From assembly GCA_009926195.1 (NCBI GenBank), contig RFPK01000016.1:1-16596 (forward strand): 16,596 bases of DNA, given 5' to 3'. Shown here piece by piece: positions 13,813 through 16,596 of this stretch. The position numbers and the translations under genes are program-made. How positions within the stretch are numbered: the first letter of the stretch is position 1; each line of letters opens with the position of its first letter. The notes below the pieces were generated by a model that had not been told where the DNA came from, did no database searches, and saw only the letters and a program-made list of their open reading frames with translations. The DNA comes from Synechococcaceae bacterium WB4_1_0192. Its GTDB lineage: Bacteria; Cyanobacteriota; Cyanobacteriia; PCC-6307; Cyanobiaceae.

Positions 13813-15058
13813 GCCCCACCGCCACCACCTGACCCCGCAGGTCGGCCTGAGCCAGGGGCTGGTTGGCCGCCAGGGGTGCAAACGCATCCTCCCGGGCTGC
13901 CCAGGGTTGTTCCGGGTCGAACAGCAGCCAGCGGCGGCTGCCCACCGCCAGGCGGGGGGCCTCCAGACCCAACAGGGATGCCGGGCCGAAGCAGAGCACC
14001 TGCCAGAGCTGAGCCGCACTCCAACCGGCGCCCACCACCAGCTCCTGCCAGAGGCAAGGCAACACGAAGCGATGGCCGGCAACGCCGGGTTTGCGCTGAT
14101 CGACGGGCAACAGCTGTTCCTCTGGATCCAGGGGCAGATGGTGCACGGCCACGGCCGTGAGCAGGCCATCGGCGAGGCCCTGCTGCAGGGCGCGACGATC
14201 AACGGGGGAACCCAGGGGAGGTTCAACCCGCCAGCCTTCAGCCGTTGGATCGAGGCTGCCGCAATCAGCCACCAGGTGCCACCAGCTGACGCTGGCCGCG
14301 GGACGCTGCTCGGGCGACAGCGCGCTGAGCAGAGCGACGCCCTCGGCCGTTGAGAGGTTCATCAGCTGCAGGCGCCGCTGCGGATACAGGCGGGACAGGG
14401 TCAGCAGGGCCTGCAGGGGCAGGGTCTCGCTGAGGACTGGATCGGCGGGCCAGCCGGCCCGGAGCGCTTCAACGCACTCGCGCACGAAACCCTGCTGGCT
14501 GAGGGAGGGGTCACGCGGGGCCAGCAGGATCGGCGCGTCACCCATCTCGGCGAGGGCCAGAGCGCGCTCCAGCAGCGGCAACGGCGGTGTGACGGCGGCT
14601 TCAGCAAGGCCGAGGGCGCCTGCCGCGAGCTGATCGGCGTGGGGGGCCAGGTCCAGGCCGGCGCCAGCGCTGCTCAGGCTGCCCCACAGGAGCAGCTGGA
14701 GTGCGGAAGTCAGCGGTGGCAAGGTCAGCGCCTCCGGGCAATCGCGCCAGCGGCCGGCCTGGGGCAGGAGCGCGACCGTGCCGTAGCCGGCGGCAACGGC
14801 AGAACGCTCCAGGGAGTGCAGCGTCTCGGCCGATCCGCTGTTGGGGTGCTCGAGCAGCGAGTGGGGATCCACCAACGCCGGTGCCAGCAGCAGCCCGGCG
14901 GCCTCGAACGGTTCAAGGCTGAGCGCGGTGGCGCGGTCGACAACCTCAGCACCGATGGCGTCGATGGCACCATCGGCCCCCAGCAGTACATCGGCACTGA
15001 TGGGCTCCTCGCCGGGGCCCATGAGCAACGAGACCTGATGGAGCCACCTCGGGGTCAT
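13769..15058 (-). CDS. Dihydroorotase-like protein lacking the metal-binding residues
   Basis: The 429-residue protein has the length and layout of a class I dihydroorotase (amidohydrolase fold). A small N-terminal barrel segment is followed by LAPALVDPHSLLEHPNSG (58-75), where an active enzyme has a DxHxH motif plus a following arginine. Here only one histidine (66) is in place; the second position and the arginine are replaced. The region that normally reads DHAPH is VHHLPL (305-310), so the catalytic aspartate is also gone. The rest (GYGTVALLPQAG, KPGVAGHRFVLPCLW) is recognisably family. It is probably a catalytically dead paralogue, perhaps a structural partner as known for inactive DHOases that bind aspartate transcarbamoylase. 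The start is the ATG at 15058, 10 bp after the phosphatase stop, so they likely form an operon. Confidence 0.85.
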   Translation of the reverse strand: MTPRWLHQVSLLMGPGEEPISADVLLGADGAIDAIGAEVVDRATALSLEPFEAAGLLLAPALVDPHSLLEHPNSGSAETLHSLERSAVAAGYGTVALLPQAGRWRDCPEALTLPPLTSALQLLLWGSLSSAGAGLDLAPHADQLAAGALGLAEAAVTPPLPLLERALALAEMGDAPILLAPRDPSLSQQGFVRECVEALRAGWPADPVLSETLPLQALLTLSRLYPQRRLQLMNLSTAEGVALLSALSPEQRPAASVSWWHLVADCGSLDPTAEGWRVEPPLGSPVDRRALQQGLADGLLTAVAVHHLPLDPEEQLLPVDQRKPGVAGHRFVLPCLWQELVVGAGWSAAQLWQVLCFGPASLLGLEAPRLAVGSRRWLLFDPEQPWAAREDAFAPLAANQPLAQADLRGQVVAVGLNPRLWRGPALVQA

Positions 15059-15068
15059 GGACCGGTCC

Positions 15069-16340
15069 TCAGAGGGCACCTGCGGCGGTGCGATCCAGCA
15101 CCCCGCCGAGGTGGGCCGTCTGGTTGAGGCAGACGACCACCGGCGGCTGATCGGCGCCATGGGGGTAATCGATCACGGTGACGCCGCCATTGCCCTGCTT
15201 GACCGCCCAGATGTCGGCAGGGCTCAGGCCCAGCAGGGCGCAGAGAATGGTCTTGTTGACGGCATCGTGGGCCACCACCAGGGCTGTTTCCTGAGCATCG
15301 AGGCTGGCGGCGATCCGATTCCAGCCCTGCAGCGAGCGCTCCCAGACGTCGTGGATGGTTTCGCCGCCGGGCATCTGCACGGTTTCCGGAGCCCGCTTCC
15401 AGTCGGCCAGCAGCTCACCCCACTGACCGGCGATCTCCTCCTCCAGGCAACCCTCCCAATCGCCATGGCCGATCTCGACCAGGTCTGACACGCTGGTCAG
15501 GGGGACACCGCCGTGGTGGCGCAGGATGCCTTCGGCCGTCTGGCGGGGCCTGGACATGGAGCTGGTGTAGGCCCGATCAAACGCCACACGACGCAGGAAA
15601 TCACCGGCAGCGCCGTGGCGGACCAGCAACAGCCGGGGCCCGGGCCCCTTGGCGGGCAGGGTGCTGGCGCACACCTCGGGGTGCAGGTGCGCGGTGCCAT
15701 TGAGCGATTCGATCTGAACGGCCACGCCTCCGCGCTCAGTGGGGCTGACGTTCAGCACCGAGAGGGAGGCGTTATCGAGGCGCAGCCGCCGGAAACCCGA
15801 GGCCGGCAGACCGAGCAGGCTGAGCAGCAGACAGCGCAGAATGGCGTTGTGACCCACCACCAGCACGGTTCGCTGGCCGGGGGCGCTGGGGTCGTGGGCG
15901 GCCAGCAGGCGCTCGGCGAAGCGGGCGGCCTGCTCCATCAGCTCGGGGATCGGCGCATAGCGACGGCCATCGGCCCGCTGCAGTTCCAGCTGCTCGGGAT
16001 GGTGATACCAGAGGCGATGCTCGTGGGGAAAACGTTCGCGCAGCTCGCTGCTGGTCAGACCGGTCCAGGGGCTGAGGTCAACCTCGAGCAGGTCGTCGTC
16101 CAGTTGCGGGGCAAGGCCGGAACCCTGGGCCGCCAGCAGGGCCTTGGCGGTGTCATGGGCGCGGCGCAGGGGGGAGCTGTAGGCCGCATCAATGCTGAGC
16201 CCGCGCAGGGCCTCACCGGTGGCGAGGGCCTGCTGGACGCCGGTGTCGGTCAGGCTTGAGAGGTCGTCGCGGCCCTGGATGCGGTGCTCCAGGTTGAAGC
16301 TGCTCAGGCCATGGCGAACGAGCAGGATCCGCAAAGACAC
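15069..16340 (-). CDS. Two-domain histidine phosphatase (GpmB-like), second domain internally deleted
   Basis: This is a tandem histidine phosphatase of the type often annotated phosphoglycerate mutase in cyanobacteria; the real substrate is unknown. Domain 1 is intact: LLVRHGLSSFN (RHG at 9-11, phosphohistidine), AYSSPLRRAHDTA, a glutamate-containing loop (DDLLEVDLSPW) and VLVVGHNAIL. Domain 2 has LLLVRHG (RHG 241-243) followed directly by AAGDFLRRVAFDRAYTSSMSRPRQTAE, then EIGHGDWEG and VVAHDAVNK. Family members have about 30 residues between RHG and the AAG-FL helix (RHGxTxWN..G..QG...LxxxGxxQA). Their absence keeps the frame but removes the loop after the catalytic histidine, so domain 2 is probably inactive. 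The start at the GTG at 16340 is chosen over the GTG at 16346 because of the spaced GAGG. Confidence 0.88.
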   Translation of the reverse strand: MSLRILLVRHGLSSFNLEHRIQGRDDLSSLTDTGVQQALATGEALRGLSIDAAYSSPLRRAHDTAKALLAAQGSGLAPQLDDDLLEVDLSPWTGLTSSELRERFPHEHRLWYHHPEQLELQRADGRRYAPIPELMEQAARFAERLLAAHDPSAPGQRTVLVVGHNAILRCLLLSLLGLPASGFRRLRLDNASLSVLNVSPTERGGVAVQIESLNGTAHLHPEVCASTLPAKGPGPRLLLVRHGAAGDFLRRVAFDRAYTSSMSRPRQTAEGILRHHGGVPLTSVSDLVEIGHGDWEGCLEEEIAGQWGELLADWKRAPETVQMPGGETIHDVWERSLQGWNRIAASLDAQETALVVAHDAVNKTILCALLGLSPADIWAVKQGNGGVTVIDYPHGADQPPVVVCLNQTAHLGGVLDRTAAGAL

Positions 16341-16347
16341 GGGCACA

Positions 16348-16351
16348 CCTC
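16348..16351 (-). promoter_or_regulatory. Shine-Dalgarno GAGG for the histidine phosphatase
   Basis: Read on the minus strand, GAGG lies 7 bases before the GTG at 16340 but only one base before the in-frame GTG at 16346. It therefore decides for 16340, giving a start MSLRILLVRHG directly ahead of the first catalytic motif. Confidence 0.6.
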
Positions 16352-16483
16352 ACACGAAACTTCATCGTATGAGAGGGCCGCGACTGGGAGTTCAGCCCCG
16401 GCGTGGTCCACGGCCTGGGAACCCCTGGCAAACACGGCTGGTCAGAATGCCCGGACCAAGCCGATCCAGGGGCTGAGCAGACG

Positions 16484-16596
16484 GTGAACGCAGGCAACGG
16501 CCAGGCCACCCCACCCGCCGCCGCCCCAGCGGCACGACAACATCCCGCCTGGAAGCGTGGTCTGGCCCTGGTGAGCCTGGCCCTGAGCCTGCTGCT
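16484..16596 (+). CDS. Start of a probable membrane protein, cut by window edge
   Basis: The frame opens with GTG at 16484 and stays open to the end of the window (37 codons visible). The first 25 residues are Ala/Pro rich and polar. Then HPAWKRGLALVSLALSLLL begins a hydrophobic helix after a positively charged patch, as in a first membrane segment. In related picocyanobacteria the gene in this position is, as I recall, a CPBP-type intramembrane protease, but the visible part is too short to confirm that. It is divergent from the phosphatase gene with about 143 bp between starts; I see no clear promoter there. Confidence 0.55.
   Translation, partial: MNAGNGQATPPAAAPAARQHPAWKRGLALVSLALSLL

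Noticed and set aside
13057..14226. 389-codon minus frame opposite lepB
   Set aside because: It covers the LepB catalytic motifs on the other strand and runs through the dihydroorotase-like gene in a different frame; composition is shadow-like.
15513..16259. Open frame opposite the tandem phosphatase
   Set aside because: It is Gly/Gln/Ala-rich and antisense to two recognisable phosphatase domains.
16347..16483. TACGAT as a -10 box for the phosphatase gene
   Set aside because: Only four of six positions match and no -35 element lies at the right distance, so it is not listed as a promoter.
1..16596. CRISPR arrays, tRNAs, insertion sequences, prophage or defence genes
   Set aside because: Scanned for spaced direct repeats, cloverleaf-type segments, terminal inverted repeats and transposase, integrase or nuclease motifs; none was found.

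Overview
The window is GC-rich and densely packed and reads as chromosome of a picocyanobacterium of the Synechococcus/Cyanobium group. The evidence is Psb27 (a photosystem II assembly lipoprotein), an arginine-sensitive-type ArgB with the N-terminal helix seen in cyanobacteria, several cyanobacterial families of unknown function (DUF3153, DUF2854, a conserved membrane protein), a two-domain histidine phosphatase and a CobK-type corrinoid enzyme. The genus is inferred from gene content and protein similarity. No rRNA, tRNA, insertion sequence, phage gene or CRISPR array was seen.

Layout, left to right. The 3' end of priA enters on +. It converges on a tightly overlapped minus-strand set, DUF2854 -> argB -> DUF3153 (4-bp stop/start overlaps). 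A small + gene starts head-to-head with DUF2854 and converges on ssb. cobK and cutA follow on +, and cutA runs into the 3' end of a minus-strand PfkB sugar/nucleoside kinase. The minus strand then carries, in transcription order, proS -> psb27 -> (terminator) -> purA -> kinase. A + gene for a possible DNA-binding protein and a doubtful one-helix membrane ORF follow, then a minus-strand methyltransferase. A translationally coupled + pair encodes a [2Fe-2S] ferredoxin and an Spx/ArsC-like protein. They converge on a frameshifted conserved membrane protein. Divergent from that is lepB, which overlaps tail-to-tail with a degenerate dihydroorotase lying behind a two-domain histidine phosphatase. 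The window ends in the first codons of a probable membrane protein gene.

The most unusual aspect is damage rather than a new system. Four conserved genes in 16.6 kb carry separate lesions. purA lacks about 110 internal residues and changes frame. proS lacks about 45-50 residues at the end of its editing domain and changes frame. The histidine phosphatase has lost about 30 residues after its second RHG motif, in frame. The membrane protein lacks one base near its 3' end. purA and proS are normally indispensable, so assembly or consensus error (or collapsed strain variation) is the leading explanation, but real gene decay or a split ProRS cannot be excluded from sequence alone. No convincing novel defence, mobile or biosynthetic system was found.

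Genes within each group mostly serve housekeeping: replication/repair (priA, ssb), arginine synthesis (argB), corrinoid synthesis (cobK), purine metabolism (purA, kinase), photosystem II assembly (psb27), translation (proS), redox (ferredoxin, Spx-like) and protein export (lepB).
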